Shown piece by piece: positions 50,513 to 60,267 of a DNA stretch of 64,000 nucleotides. A program made the position numbers and the translations under genes. Origin of the DNA: Lacrimispora amygdalina (GTDB lineage: Bacteria; Bacillota; Clostridia; Lachnospirales; Lachnospiraceae); NCBI RefSeq assembly GCF_900205965.1, contig NZ_OAOF01000011.1, forward strand, positions 111,175 through 175,174. The letters run 5' to 3'. The stretch's first letter is position 1, and every line of letters begins with the position of its first letter. Below the pieces are notes generated by a model. It did not search any database, was not told the origin of the DNA, and saw only the letters and a list, made by a program, of their open reading frames with translations.

Positions 50513-52984
50513 ATGAGCCGATACACCTATACCTTGCACCCGGGGAAAAAAGAACCGGAAAGAAACACCTATAAAAAAAGCGGACTGGAGAATATGACCA
50601 CATTTCAGCTGAGAGAAATATGCCGCAGGGAAAAGTTAGTGATACCATCTGGGAATTCCATGGACCGGGAGGGACTGTTAAGGCTGATTATGCGGTTTCG
50701 GGGGCAGAAGGAATATCGGCATATTACCTCATCCTGCAATGGCGGACTGGTCCGCCTCCAGGAGTTTTTCGACAGAAATTTAATTCATATAACTTCCAGT
50801 CAGAATGTGCGGATTCCCGGTACAATTGCAATCTATCAGGGAACGGGATTAAATGAACTTGACGGATATAAGGTTGAATCTGATGTTTTACTCTATGAGG
50901 GAAATTTACTTCTTGTAGATGAGAACTTCAGTATTTACACCTGTTTTTATATAAAGAAAATAAAAGATATTTACTATTTATTTCAGGGGAAGGACATGGA
51001 GATTCTTCCTCTGGAAAAGCATCAGTATTTTATTCTGTATTTCCCAAATGAGCGGGATTCAGAGTTCCTCTATGACTGTTACCAGGGAAATCATTCTGTA
51101 ATACCCGGACATATGGAAGGAATCCGGATCCCGCTTTTAGACATTGAAATAAAAGAGGTGGAAAAAACAGATCTTCCGCTGGTAATTGACTTCGGAAGCT
51201 CCAATACTGCCATGGGAATCTGCTTAAATGACGGCTCTGTTAAGATTGCCAGGGCAGGCGGCGGAAACATTATACCAAGTGTAATCGGTGTCAGGGAAAG
51301 CGAAGGAAAACCGGAGTTTGTATTCGGCTTTGAGGCCCTGACTCTGGCCAGTCAGAATTATCAGGATGAGGATATCCCTGTATTTTACGATATGAAACGG
51401 TGGATCAGCGATTCAAACCGTCCGGAAGGCGTGATTTTAAAAAGCGGTTTTAAATATCAGATACCGCGGCGGGATATGCTGAAGGCATTTTTGGAGTATT
51501 TAATAGATCTGGCAAAACAGCAGTTTAAATGCAGCTTTCAAAACATTCAGTTTCTTGCTCCTATCCGCCAGAAAGAAAAGTTCCAGGAGCTGTTTAAAGA
51601 GCTTTTGCCGGGTTACTCTGTGAGCTGCGAGCTGGATGAGGGGATGGCAGTCCTCTTTCACAGCATTTATGGAATGATCAGCCAGAACCTCTATGAGAAG
51701 GGGCGTAAGTATCATGCGCTGATCATTGACTGCGGAGGCGGAACCACAGATCTTACTTCAGGCCGTTTCTTAATTGATAACAGCCGGGTTTCCTATACTA
51801 TTGATCTGGAAACAAGCTATGAAAATGGGGATACGAATTTTGGCGGGAATAATCTAACCTACCGGATCCTGCAGATGCTTAAGATCAGGATTGCAAAGGC
51901 ATGGGGATATTTAAATGCAGAAGAACCCGGGTTTACAAATGAAGAGGACTGCATTCAGAGTTTAATCAATCAGTATAAGAAAGCGGAAAAATTTCTTCCA
52001 ACCTGCTTTAAGGAATATGAAGAACGGGACAGAGAATCTTATTTCCGTGTAAAAAACAACTATTACTATTTGTTTCAGCTTGCGGAAGAGGTAAAAAAAT
52101 CATTTTTCCAGGCCAGATTTCAATATGAGCTTTTGATCAGTACCGCGCGAAATGAAGAACAGAGCCATATGTTTCTGGATAAATGGAAGCTGTCTGTATT
52201 TGAGGACGGACGTCTGGTTCATGTTGACAGGGAAATCTCCTTTTCCCTGTACTTAAACGAGATTGAAAGGATTTTAAGGCCGGATATTTATCATGTTATG
52301 GAGCGCTTTCTGGACCAGAAGTTTGAACAGGGGGAACTTCAGGATTATGAGATGTTAAAACTTACGGGACAGTCCTGTAAATCAAGTCTTTTTACGGAAG
52401 CTTTAAAACAGTATGTCCCGGGAAAGCTGATTCAGAACACAAAGAGAGAAGCGGATGAAACAGAGCTGAAAATGTGCTGTTTAAACGGAGCGCTTTCCTA
52501 CTTCATGAATTGCAAGAGAGGGTATATGAAGGTGAATCAGAATTATGAGGTACGGACACTTCCTTATGAAATCATGGCTTATACCCATGAAAATCAGGAA
52601 AAAATTCTGATTCGAAGTCTGGATCCGGAAGAGCATATCGGATGCATCTCCCGTTTTATGGTTGGAAAGCAGCTGGATCTTTATCTAAATGATGAAAAGG
52701 GAAAACATTTAAAAACCTGCTATTTTCAATATGATACTGCTTCCTTTGATCAGACAACACAGGAAGAGATTGACACTCAGTATGCAGGAAGTGTCATTCA
52801 GGAAGAAACAGATACCATATTAGAAGGTGAGATGAAATTCTTCGTATGGGTATCCAGAAAAAGATGGGGCTTTATTGTACTTCCGGTGCTGAGGGAAAAT
52901 GAGGTGCTTTATAAAGGAAAAGAGACATTCTTTGATTTTGAGGATGATACGTGGGAAGAAAACTTCTTTGATGGGAGGAAGTAA
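50513..52984 (+). CDS. Large actin/Hsp70-like ATPase with SAP-like N-terminus
   Basis: An 823-residue protein. Residues ~27-65 (MTTFQLREICRREKLVIPSG) resemble a SAP/HeH-type helix pair. An actin-fold ATPase begins near residue 220, with phosphate-1 loop LVIDFGSSNTAMGI (~223-236) and phosphate-2 loop ALIIDCGGGTTDLT (~402-415), and LKLTGQSCKS-like late motif MLKLTGQSCKSSLF. It has the overall plan of Hsp70/MreB but not the Hsp70 substrate domain. Given the J-domain protein in the cluster and the lack of a ClpV-type ATPase, it may drive assembly or recycling. That is inference. Confidence 0.78.
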   Translation: MSRYTYTLHPGKKEPERNTYKKSGLENMTTFQLREICRREKLVIPSGNSMDREGLLRLIMRFRGQKEYRHITSSCNGGLVRLQEFFDRNLIHITSSQNVRIPGTIAIYQGTGLNELDGYKVESDVLLYEGNLLLVDENFSIYTCFYIKKIKDIYYLFQGKDMEILPLEKHQYFILYFPNERDSEFLYDCYQGNHSVIPGHMEGIRIPLLDIEIKEVEKTDLPLVIDFGSSNTAMGICLNDGSVKIARAGGGNIIPSVIGVRESEGKPEFVFGFEALTLASQNYQDEDIPVFYDMKRWISDSNRPEGVILKSGFKYQIPRRDMLKAFLEYLIDLAKQQFKCSFQNIQFLAPIRQKEKFQELFKELLPGYSVSCELDEGMAVLFHSIYGMISQNLYEKGRKYHALIIDCGGGTTDLTSGRFLIDNSRVSYTIDLETSYENGDTNFGGNNLTYRILQMLKIRIAKAWGYLNAEEPGFTNEEDCIQSLINQYKKAEKFLPTCFKEYEERDRESYFRVKNNYYYLFQLAEEVKKSFFQARFQYELLISTARNEEQSHMFLDKWKLSVFEDGRLVHVDREISFSLYLNEIERILRPDIYHVMERFLDQKFEQGELQDYEMLKLTGQSCKSSLFTEALKQYVPGKLIQNTKREADETELKMCCLNGALSYFMNCKRGYMKVNQNYEVRTLPYEIMAYTHENQEKILIRSLDPEEHIGCISRFMVGKQLDLYLNDEKGKHLKTCYFQYDTASFDQTTQEEIDTQYAGSVIQEETDTILEGEMKFFVWVSRKRWGFIVLPVLRENEVLYKGKETFFDFEDDTWEENFFDGRK

Positions 52985-53035
52985 ATCAAATAAAGAAAAC
53001 AGGGATGGCAATAAACGTTAGGAGGACAGGAACGA

Positions 53036-54325
53036 ATGGACCAGATAGAAGAGATGAAGGCTATGATCAGGGAAGAAATCCAGTCAATCACCAATCTGGA
53101 GGAGCGGATTGTATTTAAAAATCTGATGGAAGGGGTTTTTTTAGAGCTGTATGAGACAAATGTCCGTATGTACCGGATGTTAGAGGAACGGGTGATGAAT
53201 GACCTGGTTTATGATGTCAATCGCTATCTGATCCGGACAGGCATTATTGAACGAGGTTATTTAGACAATTCCCACCACTTAATGAGTCCCATTTGCGAAT
53301 CGGATTTGGAAACACAGGTTTTTGAAATTTCAGAGGTGAGAAAAAAGCTGGAAGAGGATGGCCGGTTTTGTCTCACAACCGTATTTCTCCGATGCGATGC
53401 CATGGAGGTGGAGGATGTATTAAAAAACCAGGATAAATTTACCGGTAGATTAAAGGCAGGAGAGGAATATCCGGTTTCCATTTCACTGGAGCCAAGCAGA
53501 AGATACAGACAGGAATTGGAGCATCTGTATCATCTGTTTATGAAAAATGGAATACCCTGGAAAACAATCAATGCACCTTATCTGTTTAAGATGGCGGATA
53601 TCTGCATTACATGCCTTCCGGAGGAGATTAGAGATGATGAGGTTATTACCAGTTTTGGTGCGGATTTTGGAGAATATAATCCATTTGTTCAGTACGATAT
53701 GATACCAATCTGGAATGTGAGGCATCTAAAGCTGGAAAGCGTGGGATTTCCAGTAGCCTGCAGTGATCATGAAAACTATGAACATGTGATTTCCATTCGG
53801 GATTACGGAACAGACCACGCTTACCTGGTGGAAGAAAAAGCCGGAATCCGCAGTGTGAGACAAAGCGGAGAAAAGCTCCTGGTAACAGGTAAGATTGCCA
53901 ATGCCAAAAAATGGGATGTGTTTATGATCAGGAGCGGTTCCGACCAGAAAATTGACCGTTATACCTATCCTGTTATGGAAAATTTGAGAAAAGACGGATT
54001 CGCGGAACGCTTTCAGGAAAAAACCAGGCAGATGGTAAAGACAAAAGGAGAACTGGAGCGGTTTATCCGTGGATTTGGCCTGGAAGAGTTTATTGAATAT
54101 AAGGACTGTGCTCTTCTGGAACAAAATCAGGAGAGTCTTGAGACATATCCCATGAATTTTTTTATGGAGGATGAGATCCGGGATCGATCCGGGAAAAAGC
54201 GGCTGGTTATTTACTTTAAAGCAAAAGGGAGAGAAAAATGGCTTTTGCGGGATTTAGCAAGCTTTATTACCTCTGAGGTTCAGGAACTTTATCCGGAATA
54301 TGAATGCGGAGGAAAGCTCATATGA
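53036..54325 (+). CDS. Conserved protein, probable baseplate component A
   Basis: A 429-residue soluble protein with no membrane span or signal peptide. It opens with a helical stretch (LYETNVRMYRMLEERVMNDL) and ends in a domain with EDEIRDRSGKKRLVIYF. I do not recognise a family. Placement between the ATPase and the VgrG gene, and the four-base overlap with the next gene, match baseplate genes in contractile systems, where several medium-sized proteins are expected. A structure prediction compared with TssF, TssG and TssK would be decisive. Confidence 0.6.
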   Translation: MDQIEEMKAMIREEIQSITNLEERIVFKNLMEGVFLELYETNVRMYRMLEERVMNDLVYDVNRYLIRTGIIERGYLDNSHHLMSPICESDLETQVFEISEVRKKLEEDGRFCLTTVFLRCDAMEVEDVLKNQDKFTGRLKAGEEYPVSISLEPSRRYRQELEHLYHLFMKNGIPWKTINAPYLFKMADICITCLPEEIRDDEVITSFGADFGEYNPFVQYDMIPIWNVRHLKLESVGFPVACSDHENYEHVISIRDYGTDHAYLVEEKAGIRSVRQSGEKLLVTGKIANAKKWDVFMIRSGSDQKIDRYTYPVMENLRKDGFAERFQEKTRQMVKTKGELERFIRGFGLEEFIEYKDCALLEQNQESLETYPMNFFMEDEIRDRSGKKRLVIYFKAKGREKWLLRDLASFITSEVQELYPEYECGGKLI

Positions 54326-55017
54326 ATTATTTGTGGGAAGCAATGCTTCAGCTGAGAAAGCAGGGCGTGACGGAATCTACTGTGCGTTTTAAAATGCCAC
54401 GAAGATTCAGCTCCTATATGGAATTGTCCATCCCATGTTTAAACCAGGAAGAGATGGTAGAAGGGGAAGTAATTGAGGTGAACCCGTACTATCGCTTTTA
54501 TAACATTTTCAAGGATTTTTACCAGCCGGATCTTATGGATTATCCCATGCTCCGTGATAATCTGTTTCATTTAATCTTCCATCTTCTCGCTCAAAATGAT
54601 GCTTTGTCAGGAATGACAAAGGAGGAGTATCATAAAAAACTTCTTTACCGGGATTTAGAGGAATGTGCATTTGGAGAATCGGCAAGAAATGCGATTGAAT
54701 TATTTAACCGGGATGAACGGGAATTTATCTTAAGCGGTATGTTAAAGCAGTATGAGACGGGCAGCTCCTTAGATATGTTTAAGGATATGATGGAAGAACT
54801 GATTCCAAATAACATCGTATATCATAGCAACCAGAATTCCTATGAAATACTGGTTTTCATCGGTAGAAAGAAGGATAAGACATTACAAGGAAAAATGGAG
54901 TTTCTGGTCAATATGTTTGTTGAGCTGCCTTATCACGTGGAGATTTACTATGAACACCATTTTGGAATTATGGGAATTGTAGAAACAATGGAAACAGATG
55001 AAATTATTATGTGCTGA
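54322..55017 (+). CDS. Conserved protein, probable baseplate component B
   Basis: A 231-residue soluble protein, translationally coupled to the gene before (ATGA overlap) with GGAGGAAAG as ribosome site, so the start is MNYLWEAML and not the upstream ATG. It is acidic and rich in aromatic residues in the first half (VNPYYRFYNIFKDFY). No family is recognised. The tight coupling to its neighbours suggests a stoichiometric complex in the baseplate. Confidence 0.6.
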   Translation: MNYLWEAMLQLRKQGVTESTVRFKMPRRFSSYMELSIPCLNQEEMVEGEVIEVNPYYRFYNIFKDFYQPDLMDYPMLRDNLFHLIFHLLAQNDALSGMTKEEYHKKLLYRDLEECAFGESARNAIELFNRDEREFILSGMLKQYETGSSLDMFKDMMEELIPNNIVYHSNQNSYEILVFIGRKKDKTLQGKMEFLVNMFVELPYHVEIYYEHHFGIMGIVETMETDEIIMC

Positions 55018-55031
55018 CAGGAGGCGGTGAG

Positions 55032-55808
55032 ATGTTTCAATATGTATATCCTCAATTTGAGAAAAAGCGGATTCTCCGGGTAGAGATGCTGGACCAGTTA
55101 AGGGATTACCCGAAGAATTTATTTGATCTGTCATTTCAGGGATTTGGCAACGGTATCGTAAATGGGTGCAGCTTCACCTGGGATAATGGGGTACTGACTA
55201 TCTCTCCAGGTATTATTTATCACAATGAAAAACTGTATATGATGACGGAACCCTTTGTAATGGATTGTAAGGCAGAAGACAGAATGCGGTATTTAAAAGT
55301 GCAGTTTCTTACGGAAGCAAGGGAGATGGGCAAAATTATCGGGAACACCAGGATTGTACTGGAAGAGAAAAAAGCGGATGGTGCGACCGAACTGGAACTA
55401 TGCAGATTCCGGCTGCAAAACGGTGCCAGGCTCCGCAGTACATATGAGAGTTTTTCAGATTATTCTACGGAATATGATACCATCAATCTGATTTACCAGC
55501 CCTATGCCGCGGCGGGAGGAAGCACATTAAATCCCAGGCTCGTCCGCCAGTTTGCTAGAGAGTTAATAAGAGGCGGAGTAACTGACCCCCTGGATGCCGG
55601 CTTTTCCATGGCTGCCTTATCAAATAACGGAGTAGTATCAGTTTCCTGTATGGAAGAATACCTTTCAGCCAGACATGGAGAGGACTTTAACGGGAATGGA
55701 AATGGAGCCATTTACCGGGGGTTGCTGGAGATACTCAAAGATAATGGAAAAGGTGAGTTTAAGAGAAGAACAGGAAATCATGGAAACAGGGGGATGCTGC
55801 TCATTTAA
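55032..55808 (+). CDS. Probable baseplate/tail-fibre-like protein C
   Basis: A 258-residue protein starting at the ATG after GGAGGCGGTGAG. It has a beta-rich first part with NGCSFTWDNGVLTISPGIIY, similar to phage baseplate or fibre-attachment proteins that begin with a short beta domain. The middle carries ADGATELELCRFRLQNG. The C-terminal ~60 residues overlap no other gene once the VgrG start is placed at 55834. The family is not recognised; the assignment rests on context and a weak resemblance. Confidence 0.58.
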   Translation: MFQYVYPQFEKKRILRVEMLDQLRDYPKNLFDLSFQGFGNGIVNGCSFTWDNGVLTISPGIIYHNEKLYMMTEPFVMDCKAEDRMRYLKVQFLTEAREMGKIIGNTRIVLEEKKADGATELELCRFRLQNGARLRSTYESFSDYSTEYDTINLIYQPYAAAGGSTLNPRLVRQFARELIRGGVTDPLDAGFSMAALSNNGVVSVSCMEEYLSARHGEDFNGNGNGAIYRGLLEILKDNGKGEFKRRTGNHGNRGMLLI

Positions 55809-55833
55809 ACACAGGAAAACAAGGAGTAAATGT

Positions 55834-57492
55834 ATGGCGGAGCATATTACGTATGGTGATTTAAAAATTAGATGTAACGTAAAAATAAAACGTATATTGG
55901 AACTTTCCATAAAAGAAAGCATTGGTACCCATGCTATGGCTATGGTAACGGCAGAGTTAGAGCCGGGGAGTTTTTCGGTATCCGGTGAAGAAATGAATAG
56001 CCAGCCTTTAAAGATTTATAGTATAAAAAATCAAAAAGAGGTTCTGCTTTTTTCAGGCGTAATCAGTAAGGTCCGTGTAGAAAAGGAATCATTTCATGAA
56101 ATTCTTTATCTTACTTCCTACTCATTGTCGTGGCTCATGGATCTGGAAAAAAAGAGCAGATCATTTCAGGATTGTAATAAGTCTGTTTTACAATTGGTTC
56201 AAAATATAGCTGAGGAAAAATCTTTTACTGTGATATCCTCTGCATCAGATAAAGCAATTACAAAACCTTTTATTCAGTTTGAGGAAACTGATTGGGAATT
56301 TATATTAAGATTATCAACGCACCTTCATACTCAATTAATTGCAGCAGATGATTATGATGGAAGAGGGGTATACCTGGGATTCCAGAAAGAAAGTGATGCT
56401 CTGAAATTAGATGCTTTAAGTGAACGATGGTGTATGGAGGCGGATGATGCAAAAGCGCTGGACTGGAGAACCAGAGAAGCCAGTTATTACGAAGTGGATT
56501 CTTATCAGGTCCTGCATCTGGGACAATGCGTCAGCTACAGAAACGGAATTATGTGGACATATTATGTTGAGATGAATCTGCGGAAGGGTCTTTTGTACTG
56601 TACATACAAGTTATCCGGAATGAATCACGGAATGTATCCAACAATTAATAATCCCTGTATAAAAGGTGTTTCATTGACCGGAACAGTACTGGAGCGCAGG
56701 GAAGAGAAGATCAAAATCCACCTGGATATTGATAAGGAGCAGGATGCAGGCAAAGCATTTTTTTATCCATGGTTTCCGGAGTATGGAAATTTACTATACT
56801 GTATGCCGGAAACAGGAAGCAGGGTTCGTCTTCAGATTCCAAGGGGAGATGAGCAGGAAGCATTTGGGGTGAGCTGCATCCGTGAGAATGGGCAGGAAGG
56901 CGCGGAGACACTGGATCCGAATAACCGCTGGTTTATTACAGCGGCTAAGAAAAAGATGGCACTTAGACCGTCGGATATGGAATTATCCGCTGATAACGGG
57001 AAGTCGGAGATATCCATGCAGGATGGTGTTGGTAATATCATTCGCAGCAACGGAGAATTATTACTTCAGGCAAAGGGGAAGGTTGTGCTGCGCGGAAAAA
57101 AGATTGAATTGATGGCACCCACTGAGGTTACAGTTGTTAAAAGACGGTTGGGAAATCCGGCGGTGGTTAACATCTGCCATAATCTTGATTGTATGGGAGA
57201 AAGTACTATTTTAAAAAATCTTAGTGGTTCAAGTGAGGGTACTGCAGGTCCCGGTTCCAGTTTAGGCAATCAACAGAAGATGGATAAACGGACAGAAGAG
57301 AGGATGAAAAAAGAGAAAGAGAAGATGCAGCTTAAGATGAAGGAATTGTCAGAGGACAGTTCAGATAGTTATGAGTTTGGGCCATCAATCGTAAATATCA
57401 TCTCGGCGATACCACAAAGTACAGAGCAGGACCGGCTGTCCCAGATCGCAGCAGGATTTCGGCCTATATCAGGGAGAATGAAAGGAGATTAA
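55834..57492 (+). CDS. VgrG-like spike protein 1
   Basis: A 552-residue spike protein of the VgrG/gpD type. The gp27-like half has the diagnostic FEETDWEFILRLSTHL near residue 148. The gp5-like OB segment reads CMPETGSRVRLQIPRGDE near 324, followed by KKKMALRPSDMELSADNG and a repeat-rich needle. The C-terminus is a charged extension (TEERMKKEKEKMQLKMKEL). I choose ATG 55834 after AAGGAG; the frame is open ~160 bp further upstream but that part overlaps the previous gene. Two DcrB-like genes and a second VgrG follow. Confidence 0.85.
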   Translation: MAEHITYGDLKIRCNVKIKRILELSIKESIGTHAMAMVTAELEPGSFSVSGEEMNSQPLKIYSIKNQKEVLLFSGVISKVRVEKESFHEILYLTSYSLSWLMDLEKKSRSFQDCNKSVLQLVQNIAEEKSFTVISSASDKAITKPFIQFEETDWEFILRLSTHLHTQLIAADDYDGRGVYLGFQKESDALKLDALSERWCMEADDAKALDWRTREASYYEVDSYQVLHLGQCVSYRNGIMWTYYVEMNLRKGLLYCTYKLSGMNHGMYPTINNPCIKGVSLTGTVLERREEKIKIHLDIDKEQDAGKAFFYPWFPEYGNLLYCMPETGSRVRLQIPRGDEQEAFGVSCIRENGQEGAETLDPNNRWFITAAKKKMALRPSDMELSADNGKSEISMQDGVGNIIRSNGELLLQAKGKVVLRGKKIELMAPTEVTVVKRRLGNPAVVNICHNLDCMGESTILKNLSGSSEGTAGPGSSLGNQQKMDKRTEERMKKEKEKMQLKMKELSEDSSDSYEFGPSIVNIISAIPQSTEQDRLSQIAAGFRPISGRMKGD

Positions 57493-57494
57493 GT

Positions 57495-57740
57495 ATGTCG
57501 TATTCCGTTATAAATGGAGCAGTAGGAAAAAGTCCGTTAATTGATAAGATCAACCAGATTCCTGTCTGGCAGGTTAAAAGCGGAGTTCAGGAGCAGATGG
57601 AGCAGCTGGTTACAGGACATAGTGGGGATATCTGTCAATCGGTTCAATTTTCGTTTGATTCGTGCAGGAAGGAGATAAAGGAGCAGCTGCATAGTTTGAA
57701 ATTAGAAACGGGGGAGGCAAATGGAGTACGTCAAAGATAA
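57495..57740 (+). CDS. Small hypothetical protein between VgrG 1 and the DcrB-like genes
   Basis: An 81-residue soluble protein starting 2 bp after the VgrG stop, with AAAGGAG upstream. It contains a glutamine-rich helix (VKSGVQEQMEQLVTG). No family is recognised. Coupling to both neighbours suggests it is a component or chaperone of the spike complex. Confidence 0.65.
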   Translation: MSYSVINGAVGKSPLIDKINQIPVWQVKSGVQEQMEQLVTGHSGDICQSVQFSFDSCRKEIKEQLHSLKLETGEANGVRQR

Positions 57741-58269
57741 AACTCTATTTTTTGACGGAAGACTGGCGGTACAGATTCCGCAGTCTTTTCAAGATATGGA
57801 AACTAACAGAGCAGAATTAATGTATCCTTATGAGCAGAGGCCTCAGATTATTTTGGAGGATGGGGAGGCACACCGGTTTTGTACTTTTTCTCTTTTGAAA
57901 GAGCAGAAGCTGGCAGCAAACCAGGTGGGATATGTAATAAAAAACATTACTGCAGCAGTCGTGGGACTGTATCCTTCATGCCTGCTGACCGATCCACGGT
58001 TAGTGTGGAGGAAAGAGGGGGCATACGGCTGGTTTTCCTTCCGAAGCATTATAAAAGAAGGAGAACTTAAAAACTTTATGTATGTATTTTCTGTAGATGA
58101 GTGCATGATGCTTGGTACAATGGGCTGTTTTATTGAGGATGAGGAAGGGAAAAAGCAATTGTTACAGATTATGGATTCATTGGAAGTTCCTGAAAGAAAG
58201 CCGTCTTTTGCGAGAAGCAGTCAAAGTTCGTTGCAGACAGTTGGAAAAAATAATGGAGGGGGTATATGA
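57721..58269 (+). CDS. DcrB/DUF1795-like protein 1 (possible effector-loading adaptor)
   Basis: A 182-residue protein with the beta-alpha pattern of the DcrB/DUF1795 fold: FFDGRLAVQIPQSFQDM at the start, an inner YGWFSFRSI strand and KNFMYVFSVDECMMLG. In T6SS loci DUF1795 proteins (EagR) load PAAR-containing effectors onto VgrG. It overlaps the previous gene by 20 bp and the next by 4 bp. Assignment to the fold is by pattern only, so moderate confidence. Confidence 0.6.
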   Translation: MEYVKDKTLFFDGRLAVQIPQSFQDMETNRAELMYPYEQRPQIILEDGEAHRFCTFSLLKEQKLAANQVGYVIKNITAAVVGLYPSCLLTDPRLVWRKEGAYGWFSFRSIIKEGELKNFMYVFSVDECMMLGTMGCFIEDEEGKKQLLQIMDSLEVPERKPSFARSSQSSLQTVGKNNGGGI

Positions 58270-58883
58270 AAAAGGGTACTTATGTGGATGAAAAAATTAT
58301 CAGTTTACAGAACTTCGTTAAGAAAAGAACCAGTTCATATGAGTTGCTGACAGATGAAATTCCAATTCGGGGAAAAGGGATACGATTTATACCTCTTCCT
58401 ATGTTTGACGGAAAAGTAAATGCACTAATACCTCAAAATTTCACAGAAATGCCCGAGATGATTGCAAAGGTCAGATATATAAGCAGCAACCGTCCGCCGG
58501 TATTGCTTACAAATGAATATTATGATGATAATTTCGGTTTTCATCTTCTAAGGCGCGGGGATATTCAAGAGTATACCAATCTGGATGAACTCATACATCA
58601 AATGCAGGATACGGTTAAGCTTCATACACCGGAGACTGTAATTTACGGCAAGGGGAGTATTAATTTAGAGAGAGCCGATGGCAGGTGGTTTGAATACAAG
58701 AATTTTACACTGGATGATGAAACATATAATCTGCAGTTTCTGGTTAGTACGGAGGAATATTTGCTGGCGGGAACATTTAACTGCAGGATGTGTTTTTATG
58801 ATGATTGGAGAGAATCCGTGTTGAAATCGCTGGAGTATATAAAAATCACAGGAAAAGGAGAATTGAAAAATGAGAGCAGATAA
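58266..58883 (+). CDS. DcrB/DUF1795-like protein 2
   Basis: A 205-residue relative of the preceding protein: FDGKVNALIPQNFTEMPE aligns with its start, WFEYKNFTLDDETYNLQFLV and TEEYLLAGTFNC with its second half. A 40-residue N-terminal extension is extra. It overlaps the second VgrG gene by 14 bp. Two adjacent copies beside two VgrG genes could mean one adaptor per spike, which is inference. Confidence 0.6.
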   Translation: MKKGTYVDEKIISLQNFVKKRTSSYELLTDEIPIRGKGIRFIPLPMFDGKVNALIPQNFTEMPEMIAKVRYISSNRPPVLLTNEYYDDNFGFHLLRRGDIQEYTNLDELIHQMQDTVKLHTPETVIYGKGSINLERADGRWFEYKNFTLDDETYNLQFLVSTEEYLLAGTFNCRMCFYDDWRESVLKSLEYIKITGKGELKNESR

Positions 58884-60267
58884 AATACATATTTCTCAAT
58901 TTGAGTTCCTGACACTGGAGAGCCTGGAGATAGACCGGGAAGTGGGGGGACATGCAACTGCGTTTGTAAGCGGATATATACGTGATAAGGATGTGGAAGC
59001 TTACAAAGGTAAATTACTGGAACGCATGTGGGTGAATATTACCGGAGAGGATGAAGAAGGGGGTACCCAGAACCTTATGACAGGAATGATTGCGGGTTTT
59101 TCTCTGGAACCACAGCCTCATGCTACCATGCTTACCCTGACACTTAAAAGCGGTACATATCTAATGGATGGAAACAAGCATTATCGTTCTTTTCAGGATA
59201 CCGGTTTAACCTATCTGGATGTGTTAAGAACCATAAATCAGACTTATGGTGAAGCTGATGTAAAAGTGAAGGGAGTTCTGGATTCCTCCACCATAGACTT
59301 TTTATTGCAATACAACGAGACTGACTGGGAGTTTATCAGGAGGATTGCCAGCCGTTTTGGTATGGCTGTAACACCTGCGATTACCAGAGAGGGAGCTTAT
59401 TACTTTGTAGGTGATGCTAATTATTCTACGTACACCATGCCTGAATCTGCCAACTTTAGTGTCAGCAAACGTGTCGACAGTTATATGACTTGTGGAGGAG
59501 GCAGTTCTAATTCATTTATGGAACAGGATTACATGGAATACCGCATTACTTCAAGGGATGTTTATGATTTATGGGACAGGCTTATGCTGGGGAACGAAGG
59601 CGGGTATGTCTGTAAAATCGAAAGTAAATATTTACACGAGGAGTTAACACATACTTATACCTTGCGTCCTATCAATGGCATGCGTGTAATGTTACAGTCA
59701 AACAATTATCAGTCAGGCTGCTCTTTTCAGGCATCAGTCAGAGAAGTCGCTCGTGATATGGTAAAGATAGAACTGGCAGGAGACGAAAATGCCAGTCAGA
59801 ATATAACGAAATGGTTCCCTTATTCCACTGGATACTCTTCCCCTGATGGCGCAGGCTGGTACTGCATGCCGGAACCGGGAGATCGTGTACGCCTGCAGAT
59901 ACCAGATCAGATCGAAGAGCATGGTTATGTCATTAGCTCTGTACATATGGAGACGGGCAATGACAGGAAGAATCCGGATCATAAGTCTTTTAAGACTAAA
60001 TATGGAAAGGAATTATTGTTTACACCTGACAGTGTAGAACTTACTAATAACAAAGGAATGTCAATCAGGATAAAGGATGGGGAAGGGGTACAGATAAAAA
60101 GCAGCAAGGATATATCCATATCTTCCGGAGGCAACATGACTATATCCAGTGAGGATGCCTCTCTTGTCATAGCAGGAAAAACAAATGTTAATATCAAGCA
60201 GGGCGGATCGGGGTTATCGATAGATAAGGATATTACATTCACCGGCGGAAAGATAAGGATACAATAA
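58870..60267 (+). CDS. VgrG-like spike protein 2
   Basis: A 465-residue spike protein. The gp27-like part contains QYNETDWEFIRRIASRFGM near residue 148; the OB segment is CMPEPGDRVRLQIPDQIE near 334, and the needle ends with repeating short strands (SSGGNMTISSEDASLVIAG). It is shorter than VgrG 1 and lacks its charged tail. The next gene begins at the last base of its stop codon. Two VgrG proteins may form a mixed trimer or serve different payloads. Confidence 0.88.
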   Translation: MRADKIHISQFEFLTLESLEIDREVGGHATAFVSGYIRDKDVEAYKGKLLERMWVNITGEDEEGGTQNLMTGMIAGFSLEPQPHATMLTLTLKSGTYLMDGNKHYRSFQDTGLTYLDVLRTINQTYGEADVKVKGVLDSSTIDFLLQYNETDWEFIRRIASRFGMAVTPAITREGAYYFVGDANYSTYTMPESANFSVSKRVDSYMTCGGGSSNSFMEQDYMEYRITSRDVYDLWDRLMLGNEGGYVCKIESKYLHEELTHTYTLRPINGMRVMLQSNNYQSGCSFQASVREVARDMVKIELAGDENASQNITKWFPYSTGYSSPDGAGWYCMPEPGDRVRLQIPDQIEEHGYVISSVHMETGNDRKNPDHKSFKTKYGKELLFTPDSVELTNNKGMSIRIKDGEGVQIKSSKDISISSGGNMTISSEDASLVIAGKTNVNIKQGGSGLSIDKDITFTGGKIRIQ

